DNA of 64,000 nucleotides from positions 4,216,001 through 4,280,000 of the forward strand of contig JAPFFF010000003.1 of assembly GCA_039105265.1 (NCBI GenBank), given 5' to 3'. The notes under the pieces were generated by a model. That model saw only the letters and a program-made list of their open reading frames with translations, did no database searches and was not told the DNA's origin. A program made the translations under genes and the position numbers. The DNA is from Tritrichomonas musculus. Taxonomy: Eukaryota > Parabasalia > Tritrichomonadida > Tritrichomonadidae. The stretch's first letter is position 1. Each line of letters begins with the position of its first letter. Positions 21,016-30,393 of the stretch are shown piece after piece.

Positions 21016-21393
21016 TTTTTAAAGGTTCTCCTTGAAGGAGACTCCATCCCTAAAAAAATGTAAATTATTCAATATTGAATTAACTCATAGAATATATAAT
21101 TCAATAGAACATTTTTCGGAAAAAGTTTTGGTGAAAAATAAAAATATTTGGCCTCAACGATTAAATCTTATTTTATTCAAAATTTTATTGATTTTTTAAT
21201 TTTGTGATTTCTATCAGTAGAAAAATAAAAACAATAATATTCCATGAAAATGTTTTTATACAGTTTTTTAAAATATATATTATCATAAATTTTATATTTT
21301 AATTCATTTTTACAGATGATATTTATGTATTTTTTATTTGTGAAATCTCATTGAATTTAATCCTTTAAATTTGAAAGGAGAACCTTAAAAAAT
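21016..21393. mobile_element. Possible inverted-repeat element of about 370 bp
   Basis: AAGGTTCTCCTT at 21022-21033 faces AAGGAGAACCTT at 21375-21386, each with a T/A run outside. The inverted match is only about 19 bases and no target duplication is obvious. Confidence 0.35.
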
Positions 21394-21703
21394 ATGTGTA
21401 TCTTGGAAACCAAAATAATTTAAGTAAACAATTTTTGCTTTTTTATTAATAGGAAACATATTATTATATTTTAATATATATAGTTTTTAATGTGGGGGAA
21501 AATTTTTTTTTTCCACCTCTTTTTTAAGGATACATAAAATCCATTTGTACAAGAATAAATATAAAATTTAAACATTTATTTTTTGCTTTTAAATGATTTA
21601 TATATTATTTAAAATATATATTTATCAAATAATAACAATTTAAATTTATTATTTCGAATAAAAATTAATATTTATAATTTAATCATATTTAGTGATTAAA
21701 TAA

Positions 21704-22993
21704 ATGAGGACAATATTACCTGATGATCATACAATTTCAACCAAATTAGACATTATGGGCAATTTTGGAGCCCTTGTACGCTTTTTACTTATGGTTCTTG
21801 GCTTATTATTCTCATTAATTATTTCTTTTGCTCCACCGAATACTCAATCAAGACAAATAAAGCTTAAAAGCATCGACTATGGCGAAAAGGTTATAATGTC
21901 TGAACCTGCTTTTATTCATGGGTTCAGCTCCCTTTCTTCGTTTTTCATTTTGAGAGTTATTCCTTATATTAACATCGAAGAAACAGGATCATATGATTTT
22001 AATATTAATTTAACCATTCAATTTTATGATAAAGAAGATCATTTACAATCCATTTACACAAAAAACCAATCAATTACCACATTATGTGATGCTGAAAAGG
22101 ATGTTTGCCAACCATATGTCATTTATGAATCAAGCTGGGTTTCTTTTAGTTCAGTTGCAGTATCTATTTTCGCCCAATCAAAAATTACAGCATCTTACTC
22201 TCTAGATTTTACATCACAATTACCAATAATAGCATTCATATCATTCGTTTTTATTTCAATTATTACACTTGTTACTTCAATTGTTTTATTTTTTGTTGTT
22301 CCAAGAAGACTAAAGCCTTCTAGTCCTGATCATTGGGCAACCTTTTACCTTGGTCTCTTTATTTTCTTTGTTGATGGACCATGGATCATTCTAAAATATT
22401 ATACACCAAGTGTTGCATCTCAATTATTCGATTTAGCACCAGAAATGTTTCATATAGCCTTTCTTGTTACAATTACGTTTTTAGTTAGTTCAAGATCAAT
22501 TGAATTATCACACGCAATCTTTAGTTCGTGGATTGTTCGAATCGTTATTATATCTTTTCAAATAATTTTAATTGTTGTTCAATTTGTTGTTACAAAATTA
22601 ATGCCACTTTGTACCTTATCCGTTTATATACAAAAATCATCATTAAAAATACCAATCATTGCAGTTTCCATAATATTTCATATGATAATTCTCTCATTAC
22701 TTCTTTGGGGAATTTTCTCCCTTCAGATTGAACGAGTTTTTGTTCTTGTAATTACTGCATTTTCCTTCATTATCTTAGAATTAATTTATATAGCAAGACT
22801 TTACATAAGAATTTGGATTCCTTTTAATGCCATTGGAGCTTCTTTTGCTGCCGATGTGTTTTATATATTAATGGCAAATATAATAACAATTTTCTTTTTA
22901 GTTGTTAATATGCCTTTTCAAAAAACACTCGAAAATCAAAATCAAGAAATTGAAGATCCAATTATTGATAACGCAGCACCTATTGATATGTAA
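21704..22993 (+). CDS. Multipass membrane protein, TMEM181/Wntless-like (GOLD-type domain plus about 7-8 TM)
   Basis: A 429-residue membrane protein. It has one hydrophobic segment near 24-45, a lumenal beta-rich region of about 140 residues (50-185) with two cysteines near each other (CDAEKDVC), and then seven hydrophobic helices from about 193 to 413. Between the first and second helices is PSSPDHWATFYLGLFIFFVD followed by GPWIILKY, which resembles the loop and helix of Wntless/TMEM181 proteins, where a Q/H-W pair precedes a helix ending in N/D-P. That family ferries cargo between Golgi and plasma membrane. The short tail ends EIEDPIIDNAAPIDM. The family call is by topology and one motif, so a different GOST-type or orphan 7-TM protein is possible. 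Confidence 0.55.
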   Translation: MRTILPDDHTISTKLDIMGNFGALVRFLLMVLGLLFSLIISFAPPNTQSRQIKLKSIDYGEKVIMSEPAFIHGFSSLSSFFILRVIPYINIEETGSYDFNINLTIQFYDKEDHLQSIYTKNQSITTLCDAEKDVCQPYVIYESSWVSFSSVAVSIFAQSKITASYSLDFTSQLPIIAFISFVFISIITLVTSIVLFFVVPRRLKPSSPDHWATFYLGLFIFFVDGPWIILKYYTPSVASQLFDLAPEMFHIAFLVTITFLVSSRSIELSHAIFSSWIVRIVIISFQIILIVVQFVVTKLMPLCTLSVYIQKSSLKIPIIAVSIIFHMIILSLLLWGIFSLQIERVFVLVITAFSFIILELIYIARLYIRIWIPFNAIGASFAADVFYILMANIITIFFLVVNMPFQKTLENQNQEIEDPIIDNAAPIDM

Positions 22994-23610
22994 CTTTCAT
23001 TTTATATATATCTATTTATTATGATTATTATTTATCTCTATTGTTGTTTGTTTTAAAATAAATTGCTTTTATATCTCTTTAATTTTTTCAAGATATCTTT
23101 TTGTTATAGATGAGATTATTAGACAAAAATAATCTCACAATGCTTAAGCGTTAAGAATATAATTCCTGGATTTAACATCAATTTTCAAATTGTTGAACAT
23201 GAATGAATCTAATTTATTTATTGTATTGACTTTATACACAATCAATGAATATTAGATGCTTTTTATCAAATTTTGCTAATTGATCTTATCTATAAATGTA
23301 TATTATTAATTTTGTAGATGGAAAGTAAATGGAAACATCATTTATTCATTAATGTAACAAACTAATGAACAATATGATTTCAATTTAAATAATATTTAGA
23401 GAATCATTTATCTCATTATTGGAAAACATGAAAAATTAAACCAAGCTATACCTATTAATTTTTTTTTGATTTATAAGCAATATATTATTAATTATATAAA
23501 TATATGGATAGTACGTAGTTTATTATAAACAACAAATCAAAATTATCATCATGCATAACTAGCAGGAAGTATTTCTTTTATCGTTAGATGAATTTAATGG
23601 ATGAAATACT
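22994..23610. other. Intergenic spacer between convergent genes
   Basis: AT-rich with no feature seen. Confidence 0.4.
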
Positions 23611-24624
23611 TTAGTCATCATCGTCGAGGTCATCTCCTGAATCGGTGGCAAAATGAACTGGCTTAAAGTTTCCTTTTTCATCAACTTCAACAGATTCACA
23701 ATTTTGTGGTACAGTGTTTAATATATCGGTTACAAATTGGTCAAGTCGAAGATCTTCATACGGACATTCATTATCACAAACAGGACATTTCCATTTGCCA
23801 CATTCACGTGTGAATCGTAGATAAAAAATAAGATCAAAGCATAAGAGATGCTTGCATGAAATTCCTCTAACAGGCTTAGTTAACTTTTTCAGGCTTAATG
23901 GACAGATAAGTGAGAGAAGAAATGAATTTGATTCAACCCCTTCTTCTTTGGTATGATCTGAATGAAAAATCAAAAGGAAATCTTCTAAAGTCAAATGAGG
24001 GCGATTGTTAATTTCAATATAAAAGTCAATATCACGAGGCGCAAAAAATAATCTTATACAAAATATATATATTCCAGATATATTTGATTTAATACTGATA
24101 TGAATTGTATTTTTGTTCTTATATAGTACATTTGTAACATCAATGTAATAAAGCTGCGAAGATGGTGTAAAATGACTTTCAGGAAGTGAAAAATCATGTC
24201 TATTGATATTTGCACTAAAATAAACAGGCCATGCTGGTGTATCCTTAAATATACAATAAAGAACTGCTTTAACTCCTGATTTAATAACATTAAATGCATC
24301 ATTAGGGATAAGAAAAGATCCCCGAAAAGAATCAGAATCAGCATCCATTGCCAGCGGACCAAATATAAAAGAATGATATTTCTGACTCTTTTGATAAAAA
24401 GCACTGAGTTGACTCGGGTCCAAAGCAGATTTTGTGGATTCTGGAAGTGAGGCAAAGTCCAGAAAATATGGATCTGGGATTTCTCTTTTTGGCTCTTGCG
24501 CCACTTGAGTATTATCATCATCATTTAAAAAAGCAAAAATCCCTTCAAAATGATTTTGTTTATTTTTACTACTATTTACGTCATCTTCATGGATTTCTTC
24601 TATTACATCATCTGTATCAGACAT
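23611..24624 (-). CDS. PIAS/Siz-type SUMO E3 ligase (SP-RING)
   Basis: A nuclear SUMO ligase of 337 residues that would bring Ubc9-SUMO to chromatin proteins. Residues about 240-300 form an SP-RING: SLICPLSLKKLTKPVRG, then SCKHLLCFDLIFYL and KWKCPVC, with the single-zinc ligand set (Cys, His, Cys, Cys) and the CFD signature of PIAS proteins. It ends with LRLDQFVTDILNT, the usual post-RING helix. The 100-215 region is beta-rich and probably corresponds to the PINIT domain that binds substrate. The N-terminus is acidic, and the C-terminus is an acidic DSGDDLDDDD, which may act as a SUMO-interacting or SUMO-like acidic tail. There is no SAP domain, so it is smaller than yeast Siz1 or human PIAS. 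Mms21 is an alternative but usually lacks PINIT. Confidence 0.9.
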   Translation of the reverse strand: MSDTDDVIEEIHEDDVNSSKNKQNHFEGIFAFLNDDDNTQVAQEPKREIPDPYFLDFASLPESTKSALDPSQLSAFYQKSQKYHSFIFGPLAMDADSDSFRGSFLIPNDAFNVIKSGVKAVLYCIFKDTPAWPVYFSANINRHDFSLPESHFTPSSQLYYIDVTNVLYKNKNTIHISIKSNISGIYIFCIRLFFAPRDIDFYIEINNRPHLTLEDFLLIFHSDHTKEEGVESNSFLLSLICPLSLKKLTKPVRGISCKHLLCFDLIFYLRFTRECGKWKCPVCDNECPYEDLRLDQFVTDILNTVPQNCESVEVDEKGNFKPVHFATDSGDDLDDDD

Positions 24625-25258
24625 CTGGGAATAAACTTATTCAACGAAAAAATCATATTTGTAACCACTTTTTATTAAATTTGTTGCTTTATCAAATTCT
24701 TGTTAACCAAAGATGAAATTCGTTAAAAAAGATTTCAAAAACCATATCAAATTATATGATTTATATTATATTTCAATTTGATTTTCATTAAGTGATTCAT
24801 TTTCATGTAAAATATCAAGCTTTTCTTATTTGATTTCAATAATTTGGCTGAAGCCACTTTATGCTTTTAATGTTCTATTTTTTTTTAAAGAAAAACCCTT
24901 AAGAAAATGAAATATTTGTGATTCTGAAATTGGTTCTTTTTTTGCACCCCATTTTTGACAAGCAAAGCTTATTTCTTTCTATGTTATTACATTCAAATAA
25001 AATGCTTATATCATAAAAAACATAGCATTATTAATCATTGAACCATTATGACTTTAATTATATATTTTCTATTCTTTGGATAATAATGTAATTATAAAAA
25101 TCACGGAAAAATAAATTTTAAATCAAAAAAATTTCAATGTTATAAAAAAAATTTCTATGAAAATTTAAACGTGCAAGCCGAGAACTTTTTGAAAACAAAC
25201 CGACAATAACGTTTTTTTTCTAAATATTGGAATCTTATAAACTTAATCAACAGATCTA
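24625..25258. other. Divergent intergenic spacer
   Basis: AT-rich promoter region of the SUMO ligase and IFT20 genes. It contains ACTTTTTGAA at 25184-25193 and no gene. Confidence 0.4.
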
Positions 25259-25654
25259 ATGATGGACTCAGGAACTCAAAAAGTAATATTTGATCAAGAA
25301 AACAATTACCAATTGAAAGTTATCGAGCCTGAACAATTCAAAGAAACGTTGAAATTAAAAGAAGGATGCGATCAATTTTCTGGTGAAGTTAGTGAGTTTA
25401 TGACAGCAGTAAAAGAATTTCTTACTTTTATGGAGACTCAAAGCCGCCGCGTTGAAGATCAGAAACTTCGTTCAATAGCTCTTCGAAATCGTGTGAACGA
25501 TGAGATTGAAGCCAGAAAACAAAAACAAATGGATCTTCAAAATGAAATAGAAGCCCGCCAAAAAGTTCTCGAAAAATTGACTTCGGAAATACGTTCTTTT
25601 GAAGAATACGATCGACAACTTGCTGAAAATGCTGAAAAATTATCAATGATATAA
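25259..25654 (+). CDS. IFT20: Intraflagellar transport protein IFT20
   Basis: An IFT-B complex subunit that links the Golgi to flagellar cargo delivery. The 131 residues match the length of human IFT20 (132). The order of features fits: a short N-terminus (IFDQENNYQLKVIEPEQF, compare the human LHFDELNKLRVLDPEV), LKEGCDQFSGEVSEF (human LKEECKDFVDKIGQF), EDQKLRSIALRNRV (human ENEKMKAIGARNLL), and a long coiled coil to the end. Two consecutive Met codons start the frame. The Golgi-cilium role is known from animals. Here it implies active assembly of the trichomonad flagella. Confidence 0.9.
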   Translation: MMDSGTQKVIFDQENNYQLKVIEPEQFKETLKLKEGCDQFSGEVSEFMTAVKEFLTFMETQSRRVEDQKLRSIALRNRVNDEIEARKQKQMDLQNEIEARQKVLEKLTSEIRSFEEYDRQLAENAEKLSMI

Positions 25655-26247
25655 GTAATAAATAAATCATTTGTTTTAGAAACATTTTGCTTTTTCAGTT
25701 ACTTTTTTTTGCTTTCTTTTTAAAATTATTTATAAAATGAACATGATATCTCATTTGATTTTTAAACTAATTACAAGAAAGGACAAATCTTGCTAAATGA
25801 TATAATGCATATTTTATGGATTAGAAATCAATATAACAAATTGAAACATTATCAATATAAAAAAAAAAAAAAAAAAACATTTTTTTGAAGGAATTATGAA
25901 ACATTTTTTGATTCAATGTTCATAATGCTCCATATTCATCTAGTTTTTCTGGTTTATTTTACTGAAAGCTGTTAAAATTTTTATGGACAATTATGAATTC
26001 AATACACTAAAAAAGAATACAAATGTTTATTGTGAAACCCTTAAAATAATGATATGCTTTGTTATGTTTTTTATTGCATACTATTACTTATATAAATAAT
26101 AAATCATAAAGTTATTATAAAAATCATTTATTTTCCTTTATATTTGAGCTATTTCACAAATGTGTATGTTTAAAATTTTCAATTTTTGAAATTCTCGAAA
26201 AACTTTAAGTTTCTCCTGTCTTTTCCCACAATCAATTAAAAAATATA
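25655..26247. other. Intergenic spacer
   Basis: AT-rich, with an A17 run near 25860. No gene seen. Confidence 0.4.
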
Positions 26248-27156
26248 ATGGATATGAAGGCATTTCATCCTTCTGTCCCTATAGCGCCACCATCTTCTCC
26301 GAAGTTACCAAACCTTATTAATCCTGCTCGCCGAATACAGCTCAAGCTTCATAATAAACCAAAAGAGCATCAAGAATCTAATGAAGAAGACGATTTTTCT
26401 ATTTTTATGCCTTCAGATTCAGAGTTTGATTCAGATCATCTTCACGAAAATTACGAAAGAAATTCACAGCCAAAAGTTCATCTTCCATCATCAAAACCTC
26501 AAAAGCCATCGTCTTTTTCACTTTCATCGCTTTCATTAAATTCACCTAATTTAATGAGTTCTTTAAGTCCTCCAAGTTCTCCACTGAGATCTAGTTTCAG
26601 TGCAGATGACCACGCATTTCATAATGAACTCGAAATATTTCGAAATAAGAAAGATAAAATTGATACAATCGATATAGATAAAGAATCTGATGACATTTCT
26701 CTGTTTTTAAAGGCTGGACTTCACCCACCAACACCAATGATTAGACCCCCAACTAGAGATTCACCAGTTCGGTCGTTTTTGCGACTTTTAATTTCGTCAA
26801 AACTATTTCATATAACTCAACTAAAACAAAAGGAGAATAAAAAATTGCCTCTTGTCACAGTTCCGAAAAAATTACCGCCTTTTTCACCTGAACAAATCGA
26901 AACTTGCTACTTAATAGCTGACTTTGTTAACGATTTGAATAAAGAAACAGATCTATCTCAGTTTTTCTATGAGATGTATCTTGATGTAATTGAATATGCA
27001 TTCCAAGAAGAAGATCACATATTAGAAGGCTTGGAATTTCCTTTTGAAATTGTACAAGATGAATATGATATAAATGAAGAAGAGCAGGTTAAGTGCGTCT
27101 TGTCATTAGCGGATAATTTATTATGTTTGCAGCTCAATAATATATTGAGCTTATAA
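26248..27156 (+). CDS. Hypothetical protein, disordered N-half, helical C-half
   Basis: A 302-residue protein of unknown family. Residues 1-125 are rich in Pro and Ser, with repeated SP dipeptides and short runs such as PSSPKLP, SLSPPSSPLRSSF and FSLSSLSLNSP, which suggests multisite phosphorylation. Residues 125-190 are mixed. The C-terminal 95 residues look folded and helical (FSPEQIETCYLIADFVNDL, then YEMYLDVIEYAFQEEDH), with hydrophobic spacing typical of a small protein-binding domain. There is no membrane segment. Codon use matches the other genes. No function can be given. Confidence 0.7.
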   Translation: MDMKAFHPSVPIAPPSSPKLPNLINPARRIQLKLHNKPKEHQESNEEDDFSIFMPSDSEFDSDHLHENYERNSQPKVHLPSSKPQKPSSFSLSSLSLNSPNLMSSLSPPSSPLRSSFSADDHAFHNELEIFRNKKDKIDTIDIDKESDDISLFLKAGLHPPTPMIRPPTRDSPVRSFLRLLISSKLFHITQLKQKENKKLPLVTVPKKLPPFSPEQIETCYLIADFVNDLNKETDLSQFFYEMYLDVIEYAFQEEDHILEGLEFPFEIVQDEYDINEEEQVKCVLSLADNLLCLQLNNILSL

Positions 27157-27511
27157 AGTCTTTTTTGTTTGATATTTATTTTTTTGTTAAAATATGTATT
27201 TAGTTTATTTTTGGCTTTTTTATTTAATTTGATAATTAGTACTTAATTAATATATCAAGCACGATATTACCAATTTATAAAGCTTGAAATACTCAGAAAT
27301 TAATCTATTTAATGAACTTTCAATAATGATGCTCATATAGAATAATTTTTTTTATGAAATTCATCATATGAAATTGAAGTTAATGCATTAAAAAGGAAAT
27401 ATGACTAAACATAAGTTTGGAAAAACATAATTATATATTTTTATTCAATAATTTAAAACAATATTTTTGATAATTTTAATATATAATAATATACAATAAA
27501 ACAAATATTAA
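27157..27511. other. Intergenic spacer between convergent genes
   Basis: AT-rich with no feature seen. Confidence 0.4.
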
Positions 27512-29464
27512 TTATTCTCTGCCTTCAGTGATTGCATCATTATCATTTATGAGATTGCTGCCAAAATTATTTACATTTTTATTATGATTTGGCAAAAATT
27601 GCTCTTCATTGTCACATCTAATTGATCCAATTGCATGAAGCAAGTTCCGATTGCTAAAGGCAATTCTGTGAGTTTGAGCTTTTCGCGGTTGGAACTTTTT
27701 CAATGGTTCAGCTCCGCTTGCTGAGGCAGTACTACATAGTGTTCCCATGTCCCAAAGGAGGACTTCGCTTCCTGCAGCAGTGGAAGCCAAAATTGTCCCT
27801 TCTATTGAGACTGCCATATCAACAACACTATCTTTGTGAGCACGAACAGATCCAATCATTCTTCCTTCTCCTATATCCCATATAGAAATTTTACCTGATT
27901 CATCGCCACTGATGACAATTCTTCCGTTTCGAGTGAATTGTACAACATTTGGTACTGCCACTGACTCAGCAAACATTTTAGTGAATGGATTACTATTTCC
28001 TTGACAACGAATGTCCCATAACATTATGGAACGATCATAACTTGAAGTTGCTATTGTAGCAGCATTTGGATGATATTTAATATCAGTTAATGGCTCTTGA
28101 TGATGCACAAATAGACGTAGTGGTTTCGATCGATCAACCGCCCACATCCAAGCGCAACTATCGTCTGATGCTGTGACAAAATGATATCCAAGTGGGCTCC
28201 AATCACAACTCCAAATGATTCCACATGGAACATCGTATGATCCAGCAATACCTGATGTTTCGCATGAGTAAAGTCTGATATTATTATTACAGCCAGCTAG
28301 GAGAAATCGAGATTCTGGTGAAAACTTTAAACAGTACGTGCGTGGTCCAATTAAAGTACGCATACAGTAATGAAAAGTCTGATCACGTCCAACAGGGTAA
28401 CGTGGGACAAGTAAATGCTTTTTAAATTCTTTTGGATAATTAAGTTGCTGAAATTTAAGTTCGTCATCAAGGTCTGTATGAACATTTGTTGAGAAGAGTT
28501 TGATATAGTTACGTTCAGTTGCTGCTGCAATAAGGCTTCCGCTGCCATTAATATCATATGCAAGATTTTCATCATTGAAAGTGAAGTAGGCGCATGATGG
28601 CAAGTCAGATTTTGATAGATGAGCCATATTTTGAATATCAAGAGAAATAGCTATAACTCTCTCGTGAATAATTGGTGGTAATTGAAATGGATTGGTTATA
28701 CGAGTGGGATCATCATCAAAGAATTCAAATTTACATTCTGGCCCAAGAAATCTTTTTGCCATATCATATGGATTATCTTTGAGTAGTGTTGTCAAAGTAA
28801 GAGATGGTTGTTCGACTTGTTCTGTTGATTTATATATAAACCCAGGTATTTTATCAATACCAGAAGTGAAGTGATCAAGTGGAACATGCGTCACATTTAT
28901 ATAATTATTTAAAATAAGAAGAAATTTATCATATGATTTATCCATTAAAAAAGCTACAAGAGCTTGATATGTTGTTTCTGTAAGTTGAGTAGAAAATGCA
29001 GTTTTATCAAGTGAATTTGTTTGTGTAAATGAAGATGCCATTAAATATTGCTGTAATTTTTTAAGATCAGAATCATGAAAACAATGGAATGGCCTAGTTC
29101 CATCTGGATTATCTTTTGTGTATTTTTCAAAAAATTCAGTTGCGGCTTCAGTGTGCTTTTCGCGATGTAGCTCAATTACTGTACGATAAAAAAATGCAAA
29201 TAAAAGTGGTTTTAATTGAAGGTATTGAATGTTTGGAACTTGATTAACAAACTCGACTAAATCTTCATACATTTTCGGCATATTTAATACGCTTTCATTT
29301 GAAGCTGAAGCTCGAATCATGTAATCTATAACGGAACAATTTTCATTTGCAGGAGGAATTGATGCATTTCGTAATGTTTCAGGGTTTGCTATGCTATATC
29401 CACAACTTTCTAAATAGTTCACTATTTCATTTTTAAATCCTCCTTGACTATTTGATGTTTTCAT
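27512..29464 (-). CDS. TAF5: TAF5: transcription factor TFIID/SAGA WD40 subunit
   Basis: A scaffold subunit of TFIID, and of SAGA in many eukaryotes. The 650 residues have the TAF5 architecture. A LisH-like helix pair lies at the N-terminus (NEIVNYLESCGYSI). The NTD2 domain is at about 75-190, with VNQVPNIQYLQLKPLLFAFF, a FFEKYTKDN region and a helix ending SYDKFLLILNNYI. A WD40 propeller follows from about 270. Blades are recognisable at GTYCLKFSPESRFLLAG-type strands, SCDWSPLGYHFVTASDDSCA, DIKYHPNAATIATSSYDRSI followed by MLWD, GRIVISGDESGKISIWD, and VDMAVSIEGTILASTAAGSE. NTD2 separates TAF5 from other WD40 proteins. It lies tail-to-tail with the unknown gene at 26248-27156, with the TRRAP gene beyond one Rab. 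Confidence 0.9.
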   Translation of the reverse strand: MKTSNSQGGFKNEIVNYLESCGYSIANPETLRNASIPPANENCSVIDYMIRASASNESVLNMPKMYEDLVEFVNQVPNIQYLQLKPLLFAFFYRTVIELHREKHTEAATEFFEKYTKDNPDGTRPFHCFHDSDLKKLQQYLMASSFTQTNSLDKTAFSTQLTETTYQALVAFLMDKSYDKFLLILNNYINVTHVPLDHFTSGIDKIPGFIYKSTEQVEQPSLTLTTLLKDNPYDMAKRFLGPECKFEFFDDDPTRITNPFQLPPIIHERVIAISLDIQNMAHLSKSDLPSCAYFTFNDENLAYDINGSGSLIAAATERNYIKLFSTNVHTDLDDELKFQQLNYPKEFKKHLLVPRYPVGRDQTFHYCMRTLIGPRTYCLKFSPESRFLLAGCNNNIRLYSCETSGIAGSYDVPCGIIWSCDWSPLGYHFVTASDDSCAWMWAVDRSKPLRLFVHHQEPLTDIKYHPNAATIATSSYDRSIMLWDIRCQGNSNPFTKMFAESVAVPNVVQFTRNGRIVISGDESGKISIWDIGEGRMIGSVRAHKDSVVDMAVSIEGTILASTAAGSEVLLWDMGTLCSTASASGAEPLKKFQPRKAQTHRIAFSNRNLLHAIGSIRCDNEEQFLPNHNKNVNNFGSNLINDNDAITEGRE

Positions 29465-29576
29465 ATTTTTATATAATATTTGACCTTTGACTTGATTTAT
29501 TAGTCAAAAATTTGAATATAAATTCAAAATGAAAATTTAAATTTTCTTAAAATTTTGTTATCTGTTTATTTAGACA

Positions 29577-30185
29577 ATGTCTGAGATGATAAAAGTGTGC
29601 TTAGCTGGAAATACCATGGTGGGGAAAACATCTATTATGAAGAAATTTATCGATAGATCATTTAATCCTGAACTGATACAACCTACTGTTGGAGTTGAAT
29701 CAAACCCTAGAGTTGAAATGAAAACTTCAGATGGAAAATTAGTTGTTTTAACTATTTGGGATACAGCTGGGCAAGAAGTTTATAGAAATCTTGTTCCAAT
29801 GTTTTTCCGTGGTGCAAACGTCACAATACTTGTTGCTGCAAATGATGATATTAATTCAATAAAAGGTACTGCAGAGTGGCAAGAAATGGTTCTTCAAACT
29901 GCCCCCAATTGCAAATTTCTTCTAGTTGTTAATAAAGCAGATTTACCTGCAGGTGAAGGAATTGACGATAGCTATATTTCAGATATGGGACGCTCTATTG
30001 GTGCATTAGAAACATTTAAAACATCTGCTATTACTGGACAAAATATAGATGAGCTATTTCAATACATTGTTGATTCAAATGAAATCGAAGCAGATGACCA
30101 ATATTTAAATGGATTAGATACAAATGATAAAGTAATACTGAACATTACTGAAGAAAATAAACCTAAAGGTAAAGGCTGTTGCTAA
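29577..30185 (+). CDS. Rab-family small GTPase
   Basis: A 202-residue GTPase with G1 GNTMVGKTS (residues 11-19), switch I QPTVGVES, G3 WDTAGQEVYRNL, G4 NKAD and G5 KTSAITG. It ends KPKGKGCC, a double-cysteine prenylation site. WDTAGQExYR and a G5 TSA with a glycine-rich follower place it near the Rab5/Rab21/Rab22 side of the family, but the usual TIGxxF in switch I is TVGVES, so I assign no subfamily. It diverges from TAF5, with 112 bases between the two start codons. Confidence 0.9.
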   Translation: MSEMIKVCLAGNTMVGKTSIMKKFIDRSFNPELIQPTVGVESNPRVEMKTSDGKLVVLTIWDTAGQEVYRNLVPMFFRGANVTILVAANDDINSIKGTAEWQEMVLQTAPNCKFLLVVNKADLPAGEGIDDSYISDMGRSIGALETFKTSAITGQNIDELFQYIVDSNEIEADDQYLNGLDTNDKVILNITEENKPKGKGCC

Positions 30186-30393
30186 ATAAATTATATTTAT
30201 ACTTATAAACTTTTGCGTATATATGAAGTAAATTTGTTCATAAAGGAATAGGAGTAAAAATAAAAAGCATTACAAACTTTCAAAAGTTTTTTTTTTTTTT
30301 TAAAAAAAATAAAAATAACAAATTATTTAGGAAAACTCTATTTTAAATAAATAAAAAAAGAATAAAATAAATTAAAATAACATGATAGTATAA

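Larger units (their letters stand above)
14786..21703. other. 6.9-kb gene desert, extremely AT-rich
   Basis: No credible protein gene in six frames and no tRNA or rRNA recognised. It holds a duplicated sequence (15131-15262 and 16471-16632), three inverted-repeat elements described separately, and long poly-A/T and TATA-rich stretches. A 70-codon minus frame at 19117-19329 has spacer-like composition. Confidence 0.6.
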
